Source: Prorocentrum cordatum (taxonomy: Eukaryota; Sar; Dinophyceae; Prorocentrales; Prorocentraceae). From it: a stretch of 64,000 nucleotides of DNA. This document shows positions 20,241 through 32,366 of the stretch, piece by piece (the stretch's first letter is position 1; every line of letters starts with the position of its first letter). The stretch covers positions 1 to 64,000 of the forward strand of contig CAUYUJ010018722.1 in the NCBI GenBank assembly GCA_963575745.1, in the 5' to 3' direction. The notes below the pieces were generated by a model that did no database searches, had not been told where the DNA came from, and worked only from the letters and a program-made list of their open reading frames with translations. Made by a program: the position numbers and the translations under genes.

Positions 20241-21335
20241 CGGAGGACCTTCAAGAGAGAAAAGATGGGGGTGAAAGGGGGAGCGATAGGGGGAGCAAGA
20301 TGCCGAGGAGGAGGTGGGGGTCGAGCAAGAGGGGGCGAGCAAGAGGAAGAGGGGGGGAGACAGTGTGGGAGGGGGCCGACCTTGACCCGAACTGTTTCGC
20401 CCCAGATCAGCACCTGGACCTCGTGCCGCTGACAATGCAGTTCGCAATCTGTTCCATCGCCTACTTCTCCCCGGAGATCGTTGAGCTAATCAATTGTGTG
20501 ATGATCGTGCATGTTGTCTACGAATGCTGCGCAAAAGAACCGCAGGCGTCATCCGCCCCCTAGGCCTCGCGGGCCAAACGTGACGGCTCGTTCGATTCAG
20601 TCACCCCTGATCCAAACGAGCTGCCCCCGGCGCAGCGGCGCGCCCGCGCGCGCGAGACGGGGGCCCATGGGTGGCCACTCCGAATCATCGTGCCTGAGGC
20701 GTGGCTTAAATTCAATTGCAACGCTTCCAAACCCCAGCTCGTAGCTAGCATGCTTGGGTATATACTGCACCGGCCGCGGCGCCCTCACCTACAACGCTCG
20801 CTCTTCTTTGGCGGGGCAGTCGGATGGCGCCTCTGCGTCTTGATTGTATATACGAAGAAAGAACCCAACAACGAATCATATGTTCCAACATTCTCCGAAC
20901 GGGCGAACCGAATCCCGCCCGCGTGGAGGCGCGGCAACAGCGGGGCGGGCGACCGACCCAACCTGCGCGGGCCAGGGAGAAACGAGTAGCCATCATACCA
21001 CTCCTGCGCATCAGGGTCCGCATCGCATCGCACCTTGCGATAACGCCGGCGCGCGCTCTGCCTCTTCCTGGGCCGCTTCGCAGCGCAGGCGACGCGGGGG
21101 TCAGCTCGAGCTCTCGCCCCGACCCTGCGCCGCTGGCGGCGCGTCCGTCCAGTGGTGCCCAGATAGTGGCTTGCGGGGTAATATGGTGTCCAACTGTTTC
21201 TGGAAGTTGCCGCTCTTGTTGCAATCAAGGCTAAAGCCGCGCATAGCAGCGCCCGCCCCCCCCCCCTCCCCCCCTTACGGTTTTATCTCGGTGCCCTGGA
21301 ACAATGCTCGCGGAAGGGGTTTTAAGGATTCCGAG
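20241..21335. other. No gene securely recognised
   Basis: AG-rich at 20260-20370. On the + strand an acceptor-like CCCCAG at 20401-20406 precedes a short open stretch with a hydrophobic run (FAICSIAYF) to about 20563. This is too little to call an exon. The rest is mixed GC-rich sequence. Confidence 0.3.
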
Positions 21336-21339
21336 ATAA

Positions 21340-21510
21340 GTTTGTGCGGATTGCAAGTTGATTCCTTTTTCGGCGGATTGCACATTGATTCTTTTTGTGG
21401 CGGATTACGAATTGATCCCCAGTGTGGCGGATTACACATTGGTTCTTTGTCTCGCGGATTACCAAAGGATTCTCTGCGTGGTGGATCTACACATTGATCC
21501 TTATTGTGAC
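21340..21510 (+). repeat. Tandem repeat, about 31-bp unit
   Basis: Five to six copies of a unit containing GGCGGATTACACATTGATTC, with TTTGT spacers. Confidence 0.85.
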
Positions 21511-21659
21511 GCCTTCAAATAGAATTCCTTTCCGTCGGCTCAGAGGAACGGGGAGTGGGGCCCTGGCCGACGGAAAAGACAAAAAACGACGAACAAGCCA
21601 ACCAGGGGGGACCAACAACGCCGTGCTTCTAAGTGTAAAGTTGTTTTTAATTGACGACA

Positions 21660-22200
21660 AAAACCACAAGCACACCCCGCACATGTTTCGTGGCCCCCTA
21701 GGGGGCTCCATCGAAGGCCCCAGTGGGTGCGTTCGCATGCGCCCGCCGCACCCATGCCAGCACACCCATCACGCGCTTCGTGGCCCCAAAAGGGGGCTCG
21801 GCAGCGTTCGCATGCGCCCTGCACCCATGCCAGCACACCCCTCACACGCTTCGTGGCCCCCTGGGGAGCTCCATCGAAGGCCCCAGCGGCTGCGTCCGCA
21901 TGGGCCCGCCGCCCTCCCATGCGAGCACACCCCTCGCACTTTTCGCGACCCCTAAGGAGCTCCACCGAAGGCCCCAGCGGCTGCGTTTGCATGCGCCCGC
22001 CGCGCCCATGCCATCACAGCTTTCACACGGTTCGTGGCCCCCTAAGGAGCTTCACCAGATGGGTCGGTTGTTGCCTTCGCATTCGCACGCCGCACTAATT
22101 TCGGTACGTGTCTCACACGTTTCGTGGGCAAATAGGGAGCTCACCGAAAACGACACTCATACCGGCAGCATTCACACTTGCATATGGTTGGGGATTTCGC
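21660..22200 (+). repeat. Tandem repeat, about 90-bp unit (family C)
   Basis: Units anchored on TTCGTGGCCCC at about 21684, 21778, 21851, 21940, 22030 and 22123 (spacing 73-94). Each unit contains GGAGCTCCATCGAAGGCCCC and CATGCGCCCGCCG. The array ends with CATATGGTTGGGGATTTCGC. A diverged relative with the same ending lies at 38252-38490. Confidence 0.85.
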
Positions 22201-22429
22201 CAGGCTAATTGTTGTGGCAAGGGTGATGGTTATGGTGATGTCGGTGATGAAGATGCTTGCGGTGGTGGTGGTGATTATGATGATGGAGATGATTGGGTGA
22301 TGTCGGGTGGACCCTGGGAAGTTTTAGGGCCGCGGGCGTCTTGGGAATTTCAAAGGGCTTCTATTGTAGACAACATGCCCTTCTCTGTACCTCGTGCTAG
22401 CGCGTGTGCCCGTCGTGTTCTCAATTTCA

Positions 22430-22600
22430 GCGTTGCACCGCTTCTCCAGCTTCTGCTTCTGCGAAGGCACAATGGAGAGCCGGATGGGGACCTTGCAGCA
22501 AAGCATGGACTTCCTGAAGGAGAGGGAGGGCACGATGGAGAGCCGGATGGAGTCTTTGCATGAAGACATTGTCTTCCTGAAGGAGAGGGAGACGAGTGAG
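22430..22600 (+). CDS. Possible coiled-coil exon with internal repeat
   Basis: In one open frame the sequence reads EGTMESRMGTLQQSMDFLKE and then EGTMESRMESLHEDIVFLKE, two copies of a 21-residue heptad-like unit. The repeat is preserved at protein level with base differences, which hints at coding. There is no clear start, splice site or partner exon, and downstream DNA is plain AG-rich. Treat as a weak candidate. Confidence 0.25.
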
Positions 22601-23388
22601 GAGTTGGGGAGGGAGGGGGGAGGAAGAGGGAGGGACGGAGGTAGGAGGAGGCGGAAAGCAATTTTATGGGTTTGGGGCGGGCACGGTTTCTAGGGGAAAC
22701 AGGGGGAGAGGTGGAACAGGAAGACGAGAGGGCACGAACAAGGAGGAGTAGCAAAGAATCGGGGAAGGACTATGGGGAAGAAGGAGGAGGAAGAACAACG
22801 AATGCGGATGAGGAGGAAAAGCAAGGGCATCATGCGGGCTAGCGGGAAGGAGAGGGGGTGACGAGGATGATGAATGAGGAGGTTGAGAAAGAGGTTGAGG
22901 ATAAGGATATGGGAAATAGACCATAGGAGGGGAGCATCCGAAGAACAAAAAAACGGAAAAGAGGAGGTCTGAGGATTATGATAGGAATAACCTCAACATC
23001 TACAGTGTATGTTTCAATGCCCGTCAACCATATCGCCCCAGACACTTTGAAGATTTGTGTAAGTTTAGTTTGAATTGTTATTCGGGTTCATTTCTCCCGC
23101 TTCCTCCATTTCCCTCCCCCTTCTTCGCCCTGTGGTGCAAGAGCGCCCCCCCCTCGAGAATACCAATGGATTCAGAATTCAGTGCGAGACACATCGGTGA
23201 TCCGCAAGGGCTTCGCCCCTTGCCGCCGGCCCTCTCTCTCGGAGAATGCGCTACGCAAGAGCTATGTCATGAGGCCTGCGCGCTGTCGTGAAGCAGTATC
23301 GGAACTTCATTCGAGGCCGACTCGCAATTAGCAAAACAAATTGATCACCAGAGGGGTTACCACACTTGGCGATTGGTAAGACGTCGTG
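22600..23388. other. AG-rich tract and unique sequence, no gene
   Basis: 22600-22930 is strongly purine-biased. 22980-23388 is mixed. No gene recognised. Confidence 0.4.
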
Positions 23389-23389
23389 G

Positions 23390-25136
23390 CCCTACGGATC
23401 TGCGTGAGGGGTGCAGCTGAATTTCAGAAATTGGCAAATCCCCCATGTTTTTGGACCCTGACCCTGCCGATCTGCGTGAAGGGTGCCGCCGTATTTCAGA
23501 AATGTAGCAAATCCCATATGTTTTTGGACCCTGACCCTGTCGATCTGCGTGAAGGGTGCCGCCGTATTTCAGAAATGTAGCAAATCCCATATGTGTTTGC
23601 ACCCTGACCTCGCCGATCTGCGTAAGGGGTGCCGCCAGATGTCAGAAATTTTGCGAATCCAATGTGTTTTTGCACCCTGACCCCGCCGATCTGCGTGAGG
23701 GGTGCCGCAGAATTTTTGAAATGTGCCAAATCTTATTTGTTTTTGGACCCTGACCCCGCCGATCTGCGTGAGGGGTGCCACCGAATTTCAGACATGTGGC
23801 AAGTCTCATATGTTTTTGCACCCTGACCCCGCCGATTTGCGTGAGGGGTGCCACCGAATGTCAGAAATGCTGCAAATCCAATGTGTTTTTTGACCCTGAC
23901 CCCGCCGATCTGCGTGAGGGGTGCCGCAGAATTTTAGAAATTTGGCAAATCTTATTTGTTTTGGACCCTGACCCCGCCGATTTGCGTGAGGGGTGCCACC
24001 GAATTTCAGACACGTGGCAAGTCTCATATGTTTTTGCACCCTGACCCCGCCGATTTGCGTGAGGGGTGCCACCGAATGTCAGAAAAGCCAATCCCATGTG
24101 TTTTTGGACCCTGAGCCCGCCGATATGGGTGAATATTGTCACTGAATGTCAGAAATATGGCAAATCCCATATGTTTTTTGCACCCTGACCTCCGCCGATC
24201 TGTGTGAGGGGTGCCACCGAATGCCAGAAATGTGGCGAATTCCATATCGATCTGCGTGAGGGATGCCACCGAATTTCAGAAATGCGGCAAACCTTTTGTT
24301 TTTGTTGGACCGTGACCCCGCCGATCTGCGTGAGGGGTGCCACCGAATTTGAGACATGTGGCACATCCCACTTGTTTTTGCACCCTGACCTCGCCGATCC
24401 GTTTGAAGGGTGCCACCGAATATGAGACATGTGGCACATCCCATGTGATTTTGCCCCCTGGCCCCGCCGATCTCCGTGAGGGTGCCACCTAATTTGAAAA
24501 ATGTTGCAAATCCCATATGTTCTTTGCACCCTGACCCCGCCGATCTACGTGAGGGGTGCCACCGAAAGTTAGAAATGTGGCAAATCCTATTTGTTTTTGG
24601 ACCCTGACCCCGCCGATATGCGTGAGGGGTGCCACAGAATCTTAGCCATGTCGCAAATCCCATGTGTTCTTGGACCCTGACCCCGCAGATCTGCGTGAGG
24701 GGCGCCACCGAATTTCAGAAATGTGGCAAATCCCATATGTTTTTTGCACCCTGACCCCGCCGATCTGCATGAGGGGTGCCACCGAACGTTAGAAATGTGG
24801 CAAATCTTATTTTTTTTTAGACCCCGCCGATTTGCGTGAGGGGTGCCACAGAATTTTAGCCATGTCGCAAATCCCATATGTTTTTGGACCCTGACCACGC
24901 CGATTTGCGTGAGGGGTGCCACCTAATTTCAGACATGTGGCAAATCCCATCTGTTTTTGGACCCTGACCCCGCCGATTTGCGTTAGGGGTGCCACCGAAT
25001 TTGAGAAATGTGGCACATCCTATATGTTTTTGGACCCTGACCCCGCCGATCTGCGTGAGGGACGCCACCGAATGTCAGACATGTGGCAAATCCACTGCTT
25101 TTTGGGATCCTGACTCCGCCGATCTGCGCGAGGGGT
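23390..25136. repeat. 73-bp satellite array, about 25 copies
   Basis: Unit anchored on CCGATCTGCGTGAGGGGTGC with TTTTTGGACCCTGACCCCG and an AT-richer half (ATGTGGCAAATCCCATATG). Spacing is mostly 73 bp, with a few shorter or longer units at about 24119, 24253 and 24827. The unit length is not a multiple of 3 and frames drift, so the open frames across it are not genes. Confidence 0.97.
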
Positions 25137-25419
25137 TTAAATTTTTACACAGCCCAGCAATTCAGACAATACGATTTCTCCGTGGTAAAAAAGCCCGTTG
25201 TGGGCCTCCCCCCCTCGCGCGGTCCATCAACAAGGAACAGTAAGCAGCAAGAAGTCAACAAGGAACAGTAAGCAAGAATAGCCAGAACTATAACAGTGGA
25301 AATTACAAGTTGCAACTGGTACAGGAAACTGCGAAGCTTAGCCCTACAGCCTGGTGGCCCCACAAGGGGGCCGGCGGATTTTTCCTCTCTCACCCCAAGC
25401 CTACATGAACTCAGCCCCA

Positions 25420-26830
25420 TCAGCATCAGCAGCTTCGACACCAACCTCGCGACCATCTACGACCCCAGCGCAAACGAGCAGCACAGGATGTGACAGAACT
25501 ATTTGTGCACATGCCGACGGCGACGCGCCAAGCAGCATCCTGGGCCTCCCGCGCCATCCACACAGACTCCAGCCGACCAGCAACGCCCACCACCACCCGC
25601 CAACCAACACCGACCAGCATCACAGCAAACAACACCAACCCCAACTGACCAGCAGCGCCCACCGTCACCCACCACCGACCAGCGACAACCAACAACACCA
25701 CCGCAAGCAGCACAGACTCCAGCGGACCAGCACCGCCCACCACCACCCACCTACCACCGACTAGCACAACCGCAGGCAGCACCGACCCCAATCGACCAAC
25801 AACACCCACTTGCGCCTACCGCCGACCAATACCGAGCAGCGACATCACCGCAAGCAGCACCGACTCCAGCTTCCCAGCAGCGCTCACCACCACCCGCCGA
25901 CCAACACCGACCAACATCACAGCAAGCAGCACTAAACCCCAGATGACCAGCAGCGCCCACTGCCACCCACCACGGACCAATGACAACTATCAACACCACC
26001 GCAAGCAGCACAGACCCCAGGTGACCAGCAGCGCCAACCACCACCCACTTACAACCGACCAGCATCACAGCAAGCAGCACCGACCCCACCCGACCAGCTA
26101 CACCCACCAGCGCGCGACCAGCACCGACCAGCAACACCACCGCAAGCAGCACATACTCCAGCCGACCAGCAGCGCTCACCACCACCCGCCAACCTACCAC
26201 CGACCAGCATCACAGCAAGCTGCAACGACCTCAACCGACCAGCAACACCACCGCAGGCAGCACAGACTCCAGCCGACCAGCAGCGCTCTCCACCACCCGC
26301 CGACCGACACCAACCAGCATCACAGCAAGCAGCAAAAGCCCCAGCCGACCAGCAGCGCCCACCGCCACCCACCACCGACCAGCGACAACCAACAACACCA
26401 CCGCAAGCAGCACGGACCAAAGCCGACAAGCAGCGCCCACCTCCAACCAGCGACCAACATCGACCAGCGTCACAGCAAGCATCCCATACCCCACCCGACC
26501 AACACCCACCAGCGCCCACCGCCGACCACCACCGACCAGCAACTCTACCGCAAGCAGCACAGACTCCAGCCACCCAGCAGCGCCCACCAACACCCAGCAA
26601 CGACCTCCACCGGCCAGCATCACAGCAAGCAGGACCGACCTCGACCGACAGATTACAGGCACCAACTCCCACTACTGGCCGCCACCGGCCAGCAACAAAA
26701 CAAGCAGCACCGAACCCAACCGACCAGCAGCACCCTCCATTTTTCACTGCTGACCACCGCGAGCCACAACCACCACAAACAGCACCGACCCCAACAGACA
26801 ACGCCCATCACTACCCACCACCGGCCACAG
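25420..26830 (+). repeat. Tandem repeat, 69-79 bp units, C/A-rich
   Basis: About 18 copies anchored on CAAGCAGCACCGACCCCA and CGACCAGCAGCGCCCACC. Observed spacings are 78, 69, 78, 72 and 79. One + frame (25943 on) stays open for more than 400 codons as a Gln/His/Thr/Pro-rich repeat, and other frames are open too. I treat it as a satellite rather than a gene. A C/T-rich tract follows to 26940. Confidence 0.85.
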
Positions 26831-27029
26831 ACCAACAGCTTCGAGCCCCCCTCTCCCGTCCCCCTTTTCCTCCCTCCCCCTTCTCCTCCCTCCCACCCCT
26901 CCCCTCCCTCTCCCCCCTTCCCTCCCTCTCCCCTCCCACTTCGAGCAAACCCTGTCCGACGCATCAAGAGGCAAGTGCGAGGAATCGGCATCATGGATTT
27001 TGCAGTCATGCACGAACGTGCGAAGTCTT

Positions 27030-27082
27030 TGGAGACGAACGACCAGATTCTTCACGCTTCGCGTATCCCCACCAGCCCATCT
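27030..27082. repeat. Short dispersed motif S, copy 1
   Basis: 32 bp at 27047-27078 (ATTCTTCACGCTTCGCGTAT...) match 35754-35785 at 28 of 32 positions, same orientation. Confidence 0.55.
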
Positions 27083-27254
27083 CAAAACAGCAACTCTAGC
27101 GAAGCATGCCGACAGTCGTGTTTTTCAGGCGTGTTTCCGCCTGCCCCCGCATATCTCCCCTGTTCCTCCTTCCTCCCGCCTCCTTGTACATCCTCCTTGT
27201 GGTGGGAGCGGGAGAAGGACGAGGCGGAGGAGGAGGGAGAGAAAGCGCTCCTCG

Positions 27255-27445
27255 TGGTTTGAGTCGTTCGGGCTTCTCGTCCTGGTGTGAGTCGTTCGGG
27301 CCCTTCTTCCTGTGTGAGTCGTTCGGGCTCTTCGTGGTGTGAGTCGTTCGGGCTCTTCGTCCTGGTGTGAGTCGTTCGGGCTTTCGTGGTGTGAGTTGTT
27401 CGGGCCCCTCGTCCTGGTGTGAGTCGTTCGGGCCCCTCCCCCTGC
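27255..27445 (+). repeat. Minisatellite on GTGTGAGTCGTTCGGGC
   Basis: About seven units of 24-31 bp alternating two spacers (CTCTTCGTCCTG and TTCGTG types). Confidence 0.9.
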
Positions 27446-27489
27446 CCGTCCAGAAACGACGCCCAGGCGAGTAGAGGGTCGTCCTGATG

Positions 27490-27640
27490 GGCTTTTCGGC
27501 GTCTTGGGTGCCTTGGGGGGACCTCTTTGGGCCGTTTGGGATCCTCTTGGGGGCCTCCTGGGGGCCTCTTGGGGCCATCTTGGGGCCTCTTGGTGCCTCC
27601 TGGGCGCTTCTTGGGGCCATCTTGGAGGAAATCGATCGAA
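27490..27640 (+). repeat. TTGGG-core satellite, short block
   Basis: CCTCTTGGGGCC-type units; same family as at 16.5-18.9 kb. Confidence 0.8.
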
Positions 27641-27835
27641 GAAGAGGGGAGGTTTAAGTAGCGCTGCCCCCTCAGAAGGCCAAAATGGGGCCAAAACCTA
27701 AGTAAAATCAATGATTTTGGCTTGGAAGAAGAGGGGAGCTTTAATTAGCGCTGCCCCCTCAGAAGGCCAAAATGGGGCCAACACCGTAGTAAAATCAATG
27801 ATTTTGGCTTCAAAGAAGAGGGGAGCATTTCCGTC
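27639..27835 (+). repeat. 87-bp tandem repeat, 2.3 copies
   Basis: AAGAAGAGGGGA occurs at 27639, 27726 and 27813, exactly 87 bp apart. Each unit holds CCTCAGAAGGCCAAAATGG and the small palindrome AAAATCAATGATTTT. Confidence 0.9.
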
Positions 27836-27839
27836 AGTC

Positions 27840-28051
27840 CCCCCGTCGGGGCCAGAATCCTCGTGAGGGGTGTGGTTTTTTAGCCCTCCCAGGAGTCGGA
27901 AAAGGACCCTCCAACCACCCGCGAAAGGCCCCCTCCAGGCCCAGGGGGAGGGGGGAGGGGGAGGGGTAAACCCCTCCCCGAAGGGGAAGAAGGGGGGCTG
28001 AGAACAGAGAGAGCTCGCTAAACCACTCACGCCCAAAGGGCTGGTGGGATT
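27840..28051 (+). repeat. Dispersed repeat D, copy 2 with G-rich lead
   Basis: Core 28018-28051, preceded by CGAAGGGGAAGAAGG as in copy 1. Upstream (27940-27970) is a GGGGGAGGG run also seen before copies 3 and 4. Confidence 0.7.
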
Positions 28052-28140
28052 GGTGAACGTTGGTTGCATACATTTTACGTTTTTCGCATTGGGATGTTGT
28101 TCGAATCGACGAAACTTGGCGGGCAGAACAGTGAAGAGTT

Positions 28141-31135
28141 ATGGATTACAACGAGCACACGGAGTCTACACAAGCGTTGGAGCAAGCACGTGTCAGAGTG
28201 GTAGGCTATCAGTGCGAGAATCGCGACTCTCAACATCAGGGAAAGGAAGCTTTGAGTTCAATTGGTGTCGGCATAATGTCCGCACGCCGGGTATACGGAC
28301 CACCACATTCACCGCCGGCGCCCAACTCACAAAAGCACGCCCCCGACGCATACGACACTTATGACTGCCGACCTCAACGCCCAAATTGGTTCTCCACCGC
28401 GCCCCGGAGTGGCGCCGCCGACATTGCGCAACCCCGATCCGACATATGTCTCGATTGCGTGGGAGCCCGCGGGCTCTGCGACGAAACTTCCCGAAGCCAA
28501 TGGTTGCGACATTGCGTTGCAAACGAGCTGCCTGCAATCGTGAGCACGTTTTTCCGCAAGCGTCCAGACAAGCCGATTACCTACACAACGGGCGGCGGAG
28601 CATTCCGGCGCTACGATTACACATTCGTGGACAAGTGTTTGCTCCGTTCATGCTGGAACGCCGAAGCCAGCAATGCGATTGATTTCAACTCATACCACAA
28701 GGCGGCATGTTTGCGCGCGCGTCTCAAATGTTGGACCCCGGCACAGACAGACATCAGCGACCGAGTAAACATGACACCGACCAGGAGCAGAGACGCATCG
28801 ACCCCAATGTGCGTTGACGTCATATGCCCCCGAAGCTGCAACGCAAGCTATTACATGTTGGCCCGGACGATTTCAACAAAACAATCGAATTGAGTTCGAA
28901 TGACGCCACGCAGCACAGCACATCCCCCAGGGAAAGACATGCCATGATCGGGAGAAGCTCGATCAACGACGACGACCCTGACAATGCCAACGACATCATC
29001 ACCCACGTTGTGGAGCAGCGCAACAGCATCCCAAACACAGACGCGAGGGGCCGACGGAAGCGCACCAAGCGACGACAGCAGATGAGCACCGAGACGGCAC
29101 CAAGCACGGGACTCGCCAGCGAATTTCTGAATCATTCGCGACGTTTCGCGAGGAGCTGTGCAATCCCACCGGCGCCGCCGCCGCATCACCAAGCGCGACT
29201 GACGCCCAGCAGCATATTATTACCGGCGCAAGAACTCGACACAGCAATCTCGCAATTCAAGCTGGGGAAGTCACCCGACACTGAGGGGATCACATAATAC
29301 ATGCTCAAATTGTTTGGAACTTGTTGGCGCCTTGTTGCAGGTCTACGGCGTAGTCCCAGATCCACGCGCACCCGCGCCAACAAGTCGGAGGGCAACAAGG
29401 ATCACGCTGATCCCCAAATCGGGTCACGATGTCCGATCTGCGCAATGCCCGCGCTATGCAAACTAGTCCGTCGTCTTCTTTACAACATGCTACAGCGAAT
29501 ATGTTAACAATGTCAGCTGGGTGCCCAAGTGGAGCCCAGAACACGGCGCGGCACGCGAGACCACCTTCTCATTGTCAAGAGCTTGCGCGAGAGGGCGTCC
29601 GAATTGAATTGGGGTCTGTGGATAGCTGCCGTAGGGTTTAAGAAAGCTTCCGGCACAGTGGAACACAATATCCGCGACAATATTGCGGCGACAAGGCGTG
29701 CCACCCGCGTGCGTCCACCTGCTGCGGCGTCTTCACCACGACCAGAAGGCTTTCTGTTCGCACCGACTTCACCAGCTAACCGTTCAAGCGCAGACGAGGC
29801 ACGAACACGCAACACGAAGACCGTTCGAGCTCACTTTGTTGGAAACTACTGCAACGCGTTCCGGAATTACGCACTCTTCGACTGGCAGCGACGACGACGA
29901 CGAGTACAGTTAGCACGCACGGACGAATCTGTTCTCGCCAACTCCCTCTTCGCCGACGACACCTTTCTGCTTTGTCAGACTATTCCCAACCTGAAGACAT
30001 TGCTTGGGTACCTAACCAGGGCAGCGGCTCCTCACGGTCTTGAGTTAAGCTTTGATAGACACCCGACAAAGACAAGGGTAGTGACACACCGAACGGGGAC
30101 CTGAACGTTAGCGGCAACGGCTGCAACGCTGGAATTTCTCAGATCACCTGAACCACTTCTGCCAGGTCAAAGCACCGCGGCGACCGAAATTCAGCGTCGC
30201 ACCCAGGCTCCACAGGCGTTGATCAAAGGTCGCAGAAGAGAACTACCGAGCAAGCGCTGCTCATTCAAGCGCAGGCTGCGACTGCACCGCGGCACCGTCA
30301 TACCCGCGATGATGCACGGCGCAGAGTCAAGACGGCAACCGAGCCTGTCAAACAACAGCTGCGCTGGACGCAACGACGGATGGCCAGGGCGATGACGCCG
30401 CGGCGACGCACGACGGCAGCTTCACCGTCGCACGCCGCCCCAGCAACGGGCATTCCTAAGAACGACGGCCCCCGCGGCAGCACTTCTGACGATTGCAGCG
30501 GCCACGACGCTTCTAGCAAACCGCCAGCTCCATCATACACCTTCCGATCAACAGAGGACAGCGTCGGCCCATCCCGGGCGACAGACGACGCCGAGCTTTG
30601 GTCTGACTACATCCACCTGTGCACCCGCGGAGATGAGGAGCTCGCGCGACATCCCAGACGCGGCGCAGATGCATCGCAAAGTGATTTAGCAGTCGGCAGT
30701 ACGTGTAGCGACCCACCCACCCAGTAGGTGGACACAGCGAGCTACTAATTGGAAGCCTAACTTGGACAAAGCAACAGGGATACCGACAACCCGATAGCCA
30801 GCACAAGCGATGGGACGACGATGCGCGGAAGTTTCTGCGCAACGCGCGCCGGTATGCTGCCGAGTATAGCACACTGCGCGACACCGATGACGCCATGCGG
30901 CCGCGGTAATACCTCCTCCGTGACAGCAAGAATGCGGCGTGGCTCCCATCTGCGACAAAGACGACAAGGTGGAAATCACGAGATCTCGCGTCGACGCACG
31001 ATGATAATGATTGTCGCACTTAGGACTGGCAGAGCCGACCACCCGACCACGAGCACCAACAACCAACAACCAAGCGCGGCAACACAGACCACCGGCGCCT
31101 GGCGTCACCAGACGACCGGAACACCTAACCGAGCA
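28141..31135 (+). pseudogene. Degenerate non-LTR retrotransposon (LINE)
   Basis: Family landmarks appear in the expected order but in several frames: an AP-endonuclease block DLNAQIG (about 28370-28390, compare GDFNA.IG), FFRKRPDKPITYT...YDYTFVD (28550-28630, the endonuclease C-terminal block), ELDTAISQFKLGKSPDTEGI (about 29235-29294, the linker before RT), PICAMPALCKLV (about 29437-29472), RT motif A as VGFKKASGTVEH (about 29629-29664), RT FADD (29949-29960), and a C-terminal KRWDDDARKFL (about 30805-30836). The catalytic Asp of motif A is replaced (GGG, Gly) while FADD is kept. At least four frameshifts or stops separate the blocks. The element is dead in this copy. Its exact ends were not defined; no poly(A) tail or duplication was found. 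Confidence 0.85.
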
Positions 31136-31950
31136 TAGACGACCGACGCCGATTCCACCCAGCGACGTGGCACCGCCAACGCGACGACATCGACAACAAG
31201 GTTTGCGCTTGCCCCTTTCGCACCATTCAATTTTTGATATGTCTGGCGTGCATGATTCACGTTGCGCTACAGCATCAGGAGGCTACGGCCTCGCTCGCCT
31301 GGTCTCACGAAGCCCGGACAGCTGTCCGCGCCGGTTGTCGTTCGTTCGTTCGTTCCCGTCCGAAGTCTTTCCCGCATAGGTCAATGCGCGTGTGTTTTCT
31401 CATTTGGGCGATGGCTCGCCGGAGAGGTGAGGGCCGCGGTGAGAGCCGGATGTTTTTGGAGGGAAGTATCGTTGATTCATCAATTTGTATTCGACATCGT
31501 GACGTTACAACGCGCATTGAGGTTGGCAGGGGGACGCATTCGATCCACGCGTGTCGTAGATGTCTGGGGAATGCCTGCGACGCCGGCGACGCGAGAAGGC
31601 GTCGCTCTCCACATTTGCAATCGTTCAACGCTAAATGCCCAGGCTCGACATTGGATTAGCACCGTTCCCATCTTTTAACCAACTGGAGTGTTCATTGGGC
31701 GGCGAGCTTCATGTGCATTCGATTTTTCGAATTAGAATGTCATCCGCCCATGCGGTTGATGGAAGTGTCAAGCTGAGCTGTGCGCGCGTGGCTGTTCTCT
31801 ATCGGAAGCCCCGATTTGCGCGGAGAAGCCAGGTGCATTTTGCCCCGGACCCCGTTGGAGCTCCTAACTTGCAAATGCTTCGCGTAACATTCCCACCGCG
31901 TCTGATTCCGTGCCCATGCGCCCCGTGGCGCAGACGCTGGCCATGAGCGT
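31136..31950. other. No gene recognised
   Basis: Mixed sequence with a short (CGTT)n at about 31340-31352. Possibly the distal part of the LINE or unrelated. No motif found. Confidence 0.35.
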
Positions 31951-31989
31951 TCAAGACTACCTCAGGTCCTTTCCGGGGTCACCTTAGGC

Positions 31990-32135
31990 CACCATCGACG
32001 CCCTGACCCTTCGCGCATCCCCCGCCCCGACCCAAGAGGGGGGGGGGGGGGGGGGGCAACCCTTTCCGAATGGATAATGACGGACCTGGAAAGCAAACGC
32101 CCTAGACCACCTGCGCCCGCAGGGCCAGTGGGTCT
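31990..32135 (+). repeat. Dispersed repeat D, copy 3 with poly(G)
   Basis: A G run at 32039-32056 precedes the core CCTAGACCACCTGCGCCCGC (from 32101). Confidence 0.6.
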
Positions 32136-32235
32136 GCGCGCCAGAATGTCAGGCAATCGCACGCGAGGGCCACCTGAAAGACACCAGGATCGGACACATG
32201 CCTGCGAACACCACTTTTCGCAATCGACCAGAACC

Positions 32236-32366
32236 CAAGCGCGCGCGTAGAGCGCGCGCGGTTCTAGTCTGCATGTGTGTATGTATGTATGTATGTACAT
32301 ATATAATACATATGTGTATATATGTATATATACACATATGTATATATACATATATATATATATAGA
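32236..32366. repeat. CG hairpin and AT-rich microsatellite
   Basis: GCGCGCGCGTAGAGCGCGCGC at 32239-32259 can fold back on itself. (GTAT)n and (TA)n follow from 32277 to 32366. Confidence 0.85.

Noticed and set aside
23390-25136. CRISPR-like array
   Set aside because: Units are contiguous 73-bp satellite copies without unique spacers, and the genome is eukaryotic.
28085-28110. TTCGAAT-containing stretch as a tRNA T-arm
   Set aside because: No acceptor, D-arm or anticodon stem could be drawn around it.
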